This document shows positions 17,092 through 26,496 of a DNA stretch of 64,000 nucleotides, in pieces. Each line of letters starts with the position of its first letter. Position 1 is the first letter of the stretch. The translations under genes were made by a program, and so were the position numbers. The notes beneath the pieces were generated by a model. It saw nothing but the letters and a program-made list of their open reading frames with translations. It was not told the DNA's origin and made no database searches. Source of the stretch: Alistipes sp. (GTDB lineage Bacteria > Bacteroidota > Bacteroidia > Bacteroidales > Rikenellaceae); NCBI GenBank assembly GCA_017399485.1, contig JAFQCA010000048.1, positions 1 to 64,000 of the forward strand. Direction: 5' to 3'.

Positions 17092-17991
17092 ATGTGGTTA
17101 ATATTGGCCTTCACTTCTGCTATTATGCTCGGTTTCTATGACGTAGCCAAAAAACAAGCGCTACGCCACAATGCCGTACCCAACATATTACTGCTCAACA
17201 CACTGCTCTCATCTTTGATTTTTCTACCCGTCATCATTTCGGGAGAGTTTTCGATGGGTTGGTTTAGCAACACCATATTCGACATTGGGCCCGCCACACC
17301 GAGAGCGCATCTATTGATTTTCATAAAATCAATCATTGTATTATCCTCGTGGGCTTTCGGCTATATGGGAATAAAACACCTCCCCATAACACTCGTCGGC
17401 CCAATAAACGCAACACGCCCCGTAATGGTGCTTCTTGGGGCTATGCTACTCTTTGGCGAGCGCCTTAACGCCCTGCAATGGATAGGTGTCGGGCTTGCTC
17501 TTGTTTCACTCTTTCTATTGAGTCGTGCAGGCAAACGCGAAGGGATTGATTTCAAACATAATCGTTGGATTTTTTGCGTCGTTGCAGCAGCATTATTAGG
17601 TGCCGCAAGCGGGTTGTATGACCGCTACATTATGCGAGAATTACCACCTCTGATGGTACAAGGCTGGTTTAACATCTACCAAGCAGTCATTATGGCTATC
17701 ATTGTAGGTATCACCGCCTTAATTCAAGGCAAAAATGCCTCTCCCATAAAATGGACGTGGGCCATACCGATGATATCCATATTGCTCTCTATCGCCGATT
17801 TGGCTTACTTCGTAGCACTCAGCAACGAGGAGTCTATGCTCTCCATAGTATCGATGATTCGTCGCAGTTCAGTCGTTGTGTCGTTTGCTTGCGGAGCCAT
17901 CCTTTTTAACGAGAAGAACTTGCGGGCAAAGGCCATCGATATGGCATTTATCCTTATCGGAATGATATTTTTGTGGCTTGGTAGCCAATAA
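17092..17991 (+). CDS. EamA/DMT-family transporter
   Basis: A 299-residue polytopic membrane protein with about ten hydrophobic segments in two repeats, as in the drug/metabolite transporter superfamily. Each half has the EamA pattern; the first ends with NATRPVMVLLGAMLLFGERL and the second with SSVVVSFACGAILFNEK. Such proteins export or import small metabolites such as amino acids or nucleotide sugars; the substrate cannot be inferred. It follows the UbiA gene by 12 bases, so the two likely form one operon. Confidence 0.8.
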   Translation: MWLILAFTSAIMLGFYDVAKKQALRHNAVPNILLLNTLLSSLIFLPVIISGEFSMGWFSNTIFDIGPATPRAHLLIFIKSIIVLSSWAFGYMGIKHLPITLVGPINATRPVMVLLGAMLLFGERLNALQWIGVGLALVSLFLLSRAGKREGIDFKHNRWIFCVVAAALLGAASGLYDRYIMRELPPLMVQGWFNIYQAVIMAIIVGITALIQGKNASPIKWTWAIPMISILLSIADLAYFVALSNEESMLSIVSMIRRSSVVVSFACGAILFNEKNLRAKAIDMAFILIGMIFLWLGSQ

Positions 17992-18006
17992 TTATGAATT
18001 ATTGAC

Positions 18007-18014
18007 TATCTTTG
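18007..18014 (+). promoter_or_regulatory. -7 element upstream of pheT
   Basis: TATCTTTG lies 39 bases before the pheT start. A -33 TTTG at 19-20 bases is not obvious. Confidence 0.5.
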
Positions 18015-18052
18015 CAGGTTAGTAGGAAATAAATGCAAAAACAGATAATACT

Positions 18053-20518
18053 ATGGAAATTTCTTTCAATTGGTTAAAGAAGTATATCGACATTGACCTT
18101 TCTGCCGAAGAGGTTGCAACTATCCTCACCGACATAGGTCTTGAAGTTGAAGATTTTCGCAAGATTGAGACTATCAAAGGTGGCTTGCAAGGTGTAGTTG
18201 TGGGTCACGTACTCACTTGTGAAGACCACCCCGATTCAGACCACCTGCACGTTACGACAGTGGACGTAGGCAGCGAAGCCCCATTGCAGATTGTTTGTGG
18301 TGCGCCCAACTGCCGTCAAGGCTTGAAGGTTTTGTGCGCTACGGTAGGCTCTGTGCTTTACCCCAACGGTGGTGACGAGGAGTTCAAAATCAAGCGTAGC
18401 AAGATTCGTGGCGTAGAGTCATTGGGTATGCTTTGCGCTGAGGATGAATTGGGCATCGGAAGCAGCCACGATGGCATTATGGAGTTACCTGAAGATGCTC
18501 CGACTGGTATGCCCGCGCGTGATTTCTTGGGAGTTAAGGACGACTACCTTATTGGCATAGGTCTCACCCCCAACCGCGTTGATGCAGCCTCTCACATTGG
18601 TGTAGCACGCGATTTGGCAGCATATTTGCGCAGTCGCGGCAAGGATGTAAAAGTAAACCTGCCATCTGTAGAGGATTTCAAGGTAGATAATCACGATATG
18701 CCTTTTGAGGTTGTTGTAGAGAATGAGCAGGCAGCACCTCGCTACTGCGGTTTGACAGTTACAGGTTGCAAGATTGCACCATCTCCCGAATGGATGCAGA
18801 ATGAGTTGCGTGCCGCAGGTATCAATCCCAAAAACAACTTGGTGGATATCACAAACTACATACTCTTTGAGTTGGGCCAACCCTTGCACGCATTTGATGC
18901 CGACAAGGTCGAGGGCCATAAGGTTGTTGTAAAGAACTGCGCCGAGGGTACTCCCTTTGTCACATTGGATGGCGTAGAGCGCAAACTCTCAAGCGAGGAT
19001 TTGATGATTTGCTCGGCAACACGCCCGATGTGTATCGGAGGAGTGTTCGGAGGCTTGGATTCAGGTATCAGCGATACAACAGTAAACGTATTCTTGGAGA
19101 GTGCTTATTTCAACCCCGTATCAATTCGTCGCTCGGCTAAACGTCACGGTCTGAACACCGACGCTTCGTTCCGTTTTGAGCGCGGTATTGACCCCAACAT
19201 TCAGGTTTACGCACTCAAACGCGCAGCATTATTAATGAAAGAGTTGGCTGGAGGTAAGATTTCGAGCGAAATTACAGACCTCAACCCTACGCCAGCCGAA
19301 GATTTCGTATTCGACATCTCGTTGGACCGTGTTGATATGCTCATCGGCAAGCAGATTCCCGAGGAGACTGTACGTACAATCCTTGAGGCTTTGGAGGTAA
19401 AGATTCTTGCAGAGGATGGTCGCACATTGAAGGTTGCTGTTCCGCCCTACCGCGTAGATGTTCAGCGCGAGGCAGACCTCGTAGAGGATATTTTGCGTAT
19501 CTACGGTTACAACAACGTAGAGATTCCCACCGCAGTACACTCTACCCTATCATACGCTCCGCGTCCCGACAAGAACCGTCTTATCAATATTGCAGCCGAC
19601 CATTTGGCCGCTACGGGTTATACAGAGATTATGTCGAACTCTTTGACAAAGGCGGCATATTACGAGGATTTGAAGTCATTGCCTGCAGCAAACTTGGTTA
19701 AGATTATGAATCCGTTGAGTGCCGACCTCAATGTAATGCGCCAGACACTATTGTTTAATGCATTAGAGGCCGTAGAACTCAATGTAAACCACCGCTCTGC
19801 CGACCTTAAACTCTTTGAGTTGGGTAATTGCTACTTCTATGACGAGGCGGCTACGGAAGAGGGTAAACCTTTGGTTAAATATAGCGAGAAATATTGCATC
19901 GGTATCACCGTAACAGGTCAGGATGCCGCACCTTCGTGGAATGCAAAGGCTGTAGAGGCATCATTCTATACACTGCGTGCTACGGTTGAGAAGTTGTTGC
20001 GTCGTTTTGGCATTGACATCTACTCATTGCGCAGCGAGAGTCTCGACAGCGACCTCTATGCCGACGCCATAGCGTTGATGCAGGGCAGCAAACGAGTTAT
20101 CGAGATAGGCGTTGTAGCACCCGCCTTGATGCGTCGTTTCGACCTCAAGCAGCCCGTCTACTATGCAGAGATTGATTTTGAGTTAATATTGCGCGCCGCC
20201 AAGAAGCAGCGCATCACAGTTGAGGAGTTGGCGAAATTCCCTGAAGTGAAGCGTGACTTGGCTCTGCTTGTAGATAAGAACGTGACCTTTGCCGAGTTGC
20301 GCCAGATTGCGTTTGCTACGGAGAAGAAACTCTTGAAGCGTGTGACTCTGTTCGACGTATACGAAGGCGACAAACTCCCCGAGGGCAAGAAGTCTTACGC
20401 TTTGGGCTTTACATTGGAGGACAAGAGCCAGACGCTCAATGACAAGGTTATCGAGAAGACAATGAATAATCTTCAGCGTCAATTGGAGACTCGTGCCGGA
20501 GCGCAGGTTCGTTCATAG
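18053..20518 (+). CDS. pheT: Phenylalanine-tRNA ligase beta subunit
   Basis: An 821-residue beta subunit of the heterotetrameric PheRS. Domains in order: tRNA-binding OB fold near 40-150 (VVGHVLTCEDHPDSDHLHV), B3/B4 editing domain near 210-390, B5 domain near 400-475, catalytic-like core, and the C-terminal ferredoxin-fold anticodon-binding domain (about 725-820: FPEVKRDLALLVDKNVTF). Length and order are normal. The alpha subunit gene is not next to it, as is usual in Bacteroidota. A strong terminator follows. Confidence 0.97.
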   Translation: MEISFNWLKKYIDIDLSAEEVATILTDIGLEVEDFRKIETIKGGLQGVVVGHVLTCEDHPDSDHLHVTTVDVGSEAPLQIVCGAPNCRQGLKVLCATVGSVLYPNGGDEEFKIKRSKIRGVESLGMLCAEDELGIGSSHDGIMELPEDAPTGMPARDFLGVKDDYLIGIGLTPNRVDAASHIGVARDLAAYLRSRGKDVKVNLPSVEDFKVDNHDMPFEVVVENEQAAPRYCGLTVTGCKIAPSPEWMQNELRAAGINPKNNLVDITNYILFELGQPLHAFDADKVEGHKVVVKNCAEGTPFVTLDGVERKLSSEDLMICSATRPMCIGGVFGGLDSGISDTTVNVFLESAYFNPVSIRRSAKRHGLNTDASFRFERGIDPNIQVYALKRAALLMKELAGGKISSEITDLNPTPAEDFVFDISLDRVDMLIGKQIPEETVRTILEALEVKILAEDGRTLKVAVPPYRVDVQREADLVEDILRIYGYNNVEIPTAVHSTLSYAPRPDKNRLINIAADHLAATGYTEIMSNSLTKAAYYEDLKSLPAANLVKIMNPLSADLNVMRQTLLFNALEAVELNVNHRSADLKLFELGNCYFYDEAATEEGKPLVKYSEKYCIGITVTGQDAAPSWNAKAVEASFYTLRATVEKLLRRFGIDIYSLRSESLDSDLYADAIALMQGSKRVIEIGVVAPALMRRFDLKQPVYYAEIDFELILRAAKKQRITVEELAKFPEVKRDLALLVDKNVTFAELRQIAFATEKKLLKRVTLFDVYEGDKLPEGKKSYALGFTLEDKSQTLNDKVIEKTMNNLQRQLETRAGAQVRS

Positions 20519-20542
20519 GTTTCCAATAATACTACAACAAAT

Positions 20543-20574
20543 AAGCGGCTGCTAACCTAAGTTAACAGCCGCTT
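20543..20574. terminator. Bidirectional terminator between pheT and purB
   Basis: A 14-position stem (AAGCGGCTGCTAAC with GTTAACAGCCGCTT, one wobble) with a CTAA loop, lying between two converging genes. Confidence 0.8.
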
Positions 20575-20598
20575 GTTATATATTAAGGAGTATACTTA

Positions 20599-21942
20599 CT
20601 ACTTTACAACTCCTACATAGTTGTGCGGAGTGATAGCACGGAGTTCGGCCTTAACGCTCTCCGATACATCCAAGCCCTCAACAAACTCCTTGATGGTCTG
20701 CTCTGTAATATGGCCACCCGTACGAGTCAAAGCCTTTAGAGCCTCATAGGGATTAGGATATGCCTCACGACGCAAGATAGTCTGCATAGCCTCTGCCACG
20801 ACAGCCCAATTATCCTCCAAATCAGCAGCCAAAGCCTCTGCATTCAGGATAATCTTACCCAATCCCTTCTGCAACGAAGCAAAACCGATAAGCGAATGAG
20901 CCACAGGCACACCCACATTACGCAATACTGTTGAATCGGTCAAATCACGTTGCATACGCGAGATAGGCAACTTGGCTGCCAAATGCTCATAAACAGCATT
21001 TGCAACACCGAAATTACCCTCAGCATTCTCAAAATCAATAGGATTAACCTTATGGGGCATAGCGCTTGAGCCAACCTCACCCTTCTTAACCTGCTGGCGG
21101 AAGTACTCCATCGAGATGTAGGTCCACATATCACGCGCCAAGTCTGTAAGGATTGTATTGATACGCTTCAATGCATCGAAAGTCGCTGCAAGGTTATCAT
21201 AGTGCTCAATCTGTGTAGTATATTGGGCGCGGACCAAACCGAGAGAATCAACAAAGTTGTTACCAAACTCCACCCAGTCAACCTCAGGATATGCAACATT
21301 GTGAGCATTGAATCCACCCGTAGCGCCACCAAACTTCGCCATAGGCTCGATATCCTGCAAAAGGTCAATCTGACGCTCAAGGCGCTCTACAAACACCTTG
21401 AACTCCTTACCCAAACGGGTAGGTGATGCAGGCTGGCCGTGAGTGTGCGCCAACATAGGTACATCCTCCCACTGCTCGGCAAGTGAATAAATCTTATCTA
21501 CCAACTCGTGTAGTGCAGGCAGATAGACCTGAGCCAAAGCCTCCTCAAGCAAGAGCGGAGTGGCGGTATTGTTAATATCCTGCGAGGTCAAGCCGAAGTG
21601 TACAAACTCACGATACTCGTTAAGGCCCAACTGCTCCAACTTCTCCTTCAAAAGATACTCCACAGCCTTTACATCGTGATTTGTAACACTCTCTATCTCC
21701 TTAACGTGCAGAGCATCCTCCATTGTAAACTCTGTGTATAGTTTACGCAGTTCATCATAAGCCGACTCGGGCACTCCTGCCAACTGCGGCAAAGGCAAAC
21801 GACACAATGCAATAAAATACTCTACCTCGACACGCACTCTATAACGAATTAGTGCGTACTCCGAAAAATAATCCGACAAAACAGACGTTACTCTATTATA
21901 ACGACCATCTACCGGTGAAATTGATAAAAGTTGATGTGACAT
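20599..21942 (-). CDS. purB: Adenylosuccinate lyase
   Basis: A 447-residue fumarase/aspartase-superfamily enzyme that cleaves SAICAR and adenylosuccinate in purine synthesis. The signature loop GSSAMPHKVNPIDFENAEG lies near residue 290, and the second conserved block THGQPASPTRLGKE near 165; HFGLTSQDINNT supplies another active-site segment. I start at ATG 21942 (MSHQLLSISPVDGRY); an in-frame ATG nine bases upstream would add three residues. A -7-like TAATTTTG (complement of 21969-21976) lies upstream. The gene is monocistronic between terminator and divergent gene. Confidence 0.95.
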   Translation of the reverse strand: MSHQLLSISPVDGRYNRVTSVLSDYFSEYALIRYRVRVEVEYFIALCRLPLPQLAGVPESAYDELRKLYTEFTMEDALHVKEIESVTNHDVKAVEYLLKEKLEQLGLNEYREFVHFGLTSQDINNTATPLLLEEALAQVYLPALHELVDKIYSLAEQWEDVPMLAHTHGQPASPTRLGKEFKVFVERLERQIDLLQDIEPMAKFGGATGGFNAHNVAYPEVDWVEFGNNFVDSLGLVRAQYTTQIEHYDNLAATFDALKRINTILTDLARDMWTYISMEYFRQQVKKGEVGSSAMPHKVNPIDFENAEGNFGVANAVYEHLAAKLPISRMQRDLTDSTVLRNVGVPVAHSLIGFASLQKGLGKIILNAEALAADLEDNWAVVAEAMQTILRREAYPNPYEALKALTRTGGHITEQTIKEFVEGLDVSESVKAELRAITPHNYVGVVK

Positions 21943-22029
21943 ATTTCTCAAATAAGTTTATTTGGCATCAAAATTAATACATTTTATCCATACTACGAGC
22001 AGATATTTCTCGGAATAGTGATTTTTTTG

Positions 22030-22037
22030 TAATTTTG
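22030..22037 (+). promoter_or_regulatory. -7 element upstream of the DUF4834 gene
   Basis: TAATTTTG lies 33 bases before ATG 22071. The -33 region is only a partial match. Confidence 0.45.
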
Positions 22038-22070
22038 CGAAGATTTTTGTTCAAACACTTAAGTTGATAT

Positions 22071-22451
22071 ATGAATTTTTTGTCATTGTTGATTGATTCG
22101 ATTATAGATTTTGTAAGACGCAATCCACTTACAACAACCATCATCATTATGTTGATGGTATTTGCTCCGTCCGCTTTCGGAGTATTGTTCGTAAGCATAA
22201 TGGTCGTCTTATTATTACTATTGGCAATACCCATATTTTTGCTTTTCCGCCTACGTCGCGCCTCACGTCACATTGAGGATGAGGCCCGACGAGCATCACA
22301 ACAGGCGCATAACCAGCAATTCTATGGGCATCAATCAACCAAGCAAGAGGGCGAGGTAAAGGTATATACCACATCTCAGCAACCCCAAAAGCGTGTGAAT
22401 GACAACGTAGGCGATTACGTCGAGTTTGAGGAGGTAAAAGAGAAGAAGTAG
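22071..22451 (+). CDS. DUF4834-like small membrane protein
   Basis: A 126-residue protein with a hydrophobic stretch from about residue 20 to 60, enough for one long or two short membrane segments, followed by a basic, Arg-rich segment and a polar Gln-rich tail ending in acidic/lysine residues (EFEEVKEKK). This layout fits the Bacteroidota family DUF4834, whose function is unknown. It lies 79 bases upstream of mlaE, possibly on the same transcript. Confidence 0.7.
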   Translation: MNFLSLLIDSIIDFVRRNPLTTTIIIMLMVFAPSAFGVLFVSIMVVLLLLLAIPIFLLFRLRRASRHIEDEARRASQQAHNQQFYGHQSTKQEGEVKVYTTSQQPQKRVNDNVGDYVEFEEVKEKK

Positions 22452-22530
22452 TTTGACAATATTGTACAAGGCAAGCGATTGACATTCGGCACAATATAAC
22501 CGTAAAAATTATTTTGATTGATATACAACG

Positions 22531-23274
22531 ATGTTTAATATTTTCAAATCCATAGGCCGCTACACACTCCTGATGCAGAAGGTATTCTCGCGTCCCGAAA
22601 AGATGCGAATATACTACTCTCGCATTATGTCCGAGATGGAGGCTTTAGGACTCAATTCGATTGGTCTGACGGCCATCATATCGGTCTTTATCGGCGCGGT
22701 TGTTACGTTGCAAATGGCCATCACGCTTGAATCTCCGTTCATACCTCAATATATGATTGGGTATGCCACTCGCGAGGTGATGATTTTGGAGTTTTCATCA
22801 ACAGTCGTAGCCTTGATTCTGGCCGGCAAGGTAGGCTCCAATATAGCCTCCGAGATTGGCACTATGCGCATCACAGAACAGATTGATGCTCTGGAAATTA
22901 TGGGTATCAACTCGGCATCGTATCTCATCTTGCCCAAGATTGTGGCTACGGTATTTTTCTTCCCATTTCTTGCCATATTCAGTATGCTGGTCGGCATAAC
23001 CGGCGGTTACTGCATAGCAAGCATTACGGGTATTATGAATCCGACGGAGTATATCGACGGTCTGATGTATTGTTTCTACACCGACGAGATATCGTATGCG
23101 CTTGTCAAAATGGCCTTTTTCGCCTTCATCGTAACAAGTATTTCCTCTTATTGCGGATACTATGCCAAAGGCAACTCGCTGGAAGTTGGTAAGGCATCTA
23201 CACAAGCCGTTGTTTCGAGTTCTATCTCGATTATGATTTGCAACCTCATATTAACTCAACTTTTGAGAACGTGA
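22531..23274 (+). CDS. mlaE: MlaE-family ABC transporter permease
   Basis: A 247-residue membrane permease with five to six hydrophobic segments. Conserved MlaE features are seen: TAIISVFIGAVVTLQMA, the helix with EFSSTVVALILAGKVGSNIA, and the GTMRITEQIDALEIMGINS coupling region. It should form a complex with the ATPase encoded next, moving phospholipids between the membranes to maintain outer-membrane asymmetry. Its stop codon overlaps the likely GTG start of the ATPase gene, so the two are translationally coupled. The MCE-domain partner (MlaD) is not visible nearby. Confidence 0.9.
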   Translation: MFNIFKSIGRYTLLMQKVFSRPEKMRIYYSRIMSEMEALGLNSIGLTAIISVFIGAVVTLQMAITLESPFIPQYMIGYATREVMILEFSSTVVALILAGKVGSNIASEIGTMRITEQIDALEIMGINSASYLILPKIVATVFFFPFLAIFSMLVGITGGYCIASITGIMNPTEYIDGLMYCFYTDEISYALVKMAFFAFIVTSISSYCGYYAKGNSLEVGKASTQAVVSSSISIMICNLILTQLLRT

Positions 23275-24023
23275 TAAAAGCAGTAAACATAACAAAATCA
23301 TTCGAGGGCCGTACCATCCTAAACGACATTTCGGTGGAGTTCGGTTCGGGACAGACAAACCTGATTATCGGGCGTAGTGGCTCTGGTAAGACCGTACTTT
23401 TGAAGAGTCTTGTCGGACTGCACGATGTGGACGAAGGGGCTATATATTACGACGATGTATGCTTCTCGAAACTCGATTTCAAGGCCCGTAAGGCTATCCG
23501 CAAAGATGTTGGTATGATTTTTCAAGGTGGAGCATTGCTCGACGCCTCAACCGTCGCAGAGAATGTAAAGTTGCCACTCGACCTCTTTACCGAGCAATCC
23601 GAAGAGGAGAAGATGGAGCGAGTAAACTACTGCCTTAAACGTGTAAATCTCGATAATGCACACCACCTCTACCCCTCGGAGTTAAGTGGAGGTATGGTCA
23701 AACGTGCCGCCATAGCACGAGCCATCGTGATGAATCCCCGCTATTTGTTCTGTGACGAGCCTAATTCGGGACTCGACCCACAGACCTCGATTGTGATTGA
23801 CAATCTTATACACGACATTACCAAAGAATATAACATCACAACCATCATCAACACCCACGATATGAACTCTGTAATGGAGATTGGCGAGAAGATTGTATTT
23901 ATCTTCGAGGGTAACAAATGGTGGGAAGGCACGAAAGATGATATACTGCACGCCGAAAACCGCGAGTTGGAGGATTTCGTTTTTGCATCTGCTATGGCAA
24001 AACGGGCAAAAATGGCGCGATAA
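23271..24023 (+). CDS. mlaF: MlaF-like ABC transporter ATPase
   Basis: A 250-residue ABC ATPase. Walker A is GRSGSGKTVLL, the signature LSGGMVKRAAIARAI (with Met after LSGG as in Mla ATPases), and Walker B YLFCDEPNSGLDP. I prefer GTG 23271, which overlaps the mlaE stop (GTGA) and begins just before the first strand; an in-frame ATG at 23238 would overlap mlaE by 37 bases and add 11 residues. With MlaE it powers lipid transport in the Mla-type system. Confidence 0.88.
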   Translation: MIKAVNITKSFEGRTILNDISVEFGSGQTNLIIGRSGSGKTVLLKSLVGLHDVDEGAIYYDDVCFSKLDFKARKAIRKDVGMIFQGGALLDASTVAENVKLPLDLFTEQSEEEKMERVNYCLKRVNLDNAHHLYPSELSGGMVKRAAIARAIVMNPRYLFCDEPNSGLDPQTSIVIDNLIHDITKEYNITTIINTHDMNSVMEIGEKIVFIFEGNKWWEGTKDDILHAENRELEDFVFASAMAKRAKMAR

Positions 24024-24087
24024 ATCATCCGCCAAAGTAAATTCTACGTTAAGTTTGTAAAAAAATTAACTTTTTTATAGACCGAAA

Positions 24088-24119
24088 TTTGCTTAATATA
24101 CTTAAAGTATATAATTTTG
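24088..24119 (+). promoter_or_regulatory. gapA promoter (TTTG-N20-TAnnTTTG)
   Basis: TTTG at 24088-24091 and TAATTTTG at 24112-24119 are separated by 20 bases, giving a leader of about 60 bases before ATG 24186. Confidence 0.7.
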
Positions 24120-24164
24120 CGGTGTTAAAAATCTAACAAACAGTAAAACGACAGAAGTTTTTAA

Positions 24165-25202
<1,038 letters not shown>

Positions 25203-25224
25203 TCTATTCAACAATAGATACAAG

Positions 25225-25252
25225 AACGGCCACTCCAAAAGGGGTGGCCGTT
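25225..25252 (+). terminator. gapA terminator
   Basis: AACGGCCACTCC pairs with GGGGTGGCCGTT (one G-T) around AAAA, followed by T-rich sequence. Confidence 0.8.
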
Positions 25253-25282
25253 TGTATTTAAGTAATATAGACTCAATAAATA

Positions 25283-26287
25283 CTACAAACTTCCTCGTTC
25301 ATATAGCCGCCACTCATTGGCGACACGACATCTCTTTCTGGAACGGATTATCTCGGCTGCCGTATGCCCCATCAATGCGAAGTCGGTAGTAAGAGTTGTC
25401 ACGCCCCCAATCAATACCTCTTTTAGAGGCGTATCATCCAAACTCATTAATCCTACATCGTGGCCAACTTTTAATCCTTTGGCAATAACTACTTTTATGA
25501 ATGACGCTAAGTCTCGCTCCGATATAGCCATATAACAGTGCCCCCTTTGAACAGAGTTCATATCAAAATTTGGCTCGACATAGACAGGATAACGAAACTC
25601 GCCGGCAAAACGGTAAGCCCCTTCAACATATCCCGATGGCATATATTGGAACTTATCATTATATACTATATGCAGAGCATCATAGCGACGCAAATTATTG
25701 AGCAGGCTCTTCAACCCGCTATACGAATCTTGATAGAAGTCTTGATATACAGCGGCGCAGTTACGAGAATAATTATTAGGGAAAGCATCCAGCAGCAGGA
25801 GCCTATCGTCGGGTATCTTATCCAACGTAGATGTTACACTATTATTAAAGTGTGGCATAAGCACATAATAGTCATACTTCCCCAATGCGTTATCAACCAG
25901 CACATCGAATAATTTCTCATCATAATAATGAAACGCAATGGTCACCTCATAACCCTCCCCCAGCGAATCAATCAAGGAGCGGTATAACGTCTCCTTATAT
26001 TGGTTCATAGCATCAAACACAGCATATATTCGCACTGTATCGATATCACCGCATCGTGTAACATAAAATCCCTTATTGGGAATCGAGGTAACGACATTAC
26101 GCTCTTGCAACACCTTATACGCCGCCAACACCGTATCGCGCGATACCTTATATAATTTACACGCTTTATTAACCGATAACAGTTTGCTACCGATATTTAG
26201 ATTACCATTTCTTATCTCCGATTCTATATAGGATGCCAACTGACTATAAATCGTGTTCGTGATGTGAGGGTCAATGCTAAAACTCAT
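25283..26287 (-). CDS. GntR-family regulator with sugar-binding-like C-terminal domain
   Basis: A 334-residue transcription factor. The N-terminal winged helix (about residues 10-78) has GntR features: SQLASYIESEIRNGNLNIG, CKLYKVSRDTVLAAYKVL and a NKGFYV wing. The remaining ~250 residues resemble a periplasmic-binding-protein (LacI-like) effector domain with alternating strands and helices (VRIYAVFDAMN, MPHFNN, VGLMSLDDTPLKE). This fusion is common among Bacteroidota sugar regulators. It is transcribed away from the glycoside hydrolase operon at 26497, and paired repeats in the shared 209-base region are likely operators. The effector is presumably a sugar from pectin but this is inference. 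Confidence 0.8.
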   Translation of the reverse strand: MSFSIDPHITNTIYSQLASYIESEIRNGNLNIGSKLLSVNKACKLYKVSRDTVLAAYKVLQERNVVTSIPNKGFYVTRCGDIDTVRIYAVFDAMNQYKETLYRSLIDSLGEGYEVTIAFHYYDEKLFDVLVDNALGKYDYYVLMPHFNNSVTSTLDKIPDDRLLLLDAFPNNYSRNCAAVYQDFYQDSYSGLKSLLNNLRRYDALHIVYNDKFQYMPSGYVEGAYRFAGEFRYPVYVEPNFDMNSVQRGHCYMAISERDLASFIKVVIAKGLKVGHDVGLMSLDDTPLKEVLIGGVTTLTTDFALMGHTAAEIIRSRKRCRVANEWRLYERGSL

Positions 26288-26305
26288 ATTATTAGGGGTT
26301 GTCTC

Positions 26306-26346
26306 AAATGTTCCAAAATCGCCATCTATTATGGTCTATTATGTTA
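26306..26346. promoter_or_regulatory. Putative operator/promoter half on the GntR-gene side
   Basis: A 10-base arm AAATGTTCCA (26306-26315), inverted relative to 26387-26396, is followed by a period-10 direct repeat of TCTATTATG (26325-26333 and 26335-26343). The latter is the reverse complement of the pattern at 26426-26444. Confidence 0.5.
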
Positions 26347-26386
26347 CAAAATTAATAATTTAACACTATACAAACAACTTTTCGGG

Positions 26387-26444
26387 TGGAACATTTTGTC
26401 GAATAGGATATTTTACATACATTTGTACCATAACAGAGCATAAC
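26387..26444 (+). promoter_or_regulatory. Promoter and putative operator of the glycoside hydrolase operon
   Basis: TTTG (26395-26398), a 19-base spacer and TACATTTG (26418-26425) form a good Bacteroidota promoter. Directly after it, at the expected transcription start, TACCATAACAGAGCATAAC (26426-26444) repeats CATAA with a 10-base period. An inverted copy sits at 26329-26346, so a dimeric GntR protein may bind both. Confidence 0.65.
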
Positions 26445-26453
26445 AGTTTATCC

Positions 26454-26478
26454 TACCCCTCCAAAATGGGGGGGGGTA
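26454..26478 (+). promoter_or_regulatory. 5'-leader hairpin containing a G9 tract
   Basis: TACCCCTCC (26454-26462) can pair with the G-run and TA at 26470-26478 around a short loop. Nine consecutive G (26468-26476) lie 20 bases before the start codon, in an otherwise G-poor leader. Confidence 0.5.
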
Positions 26479-26496
26479 AAGTAAAAACAAAACATT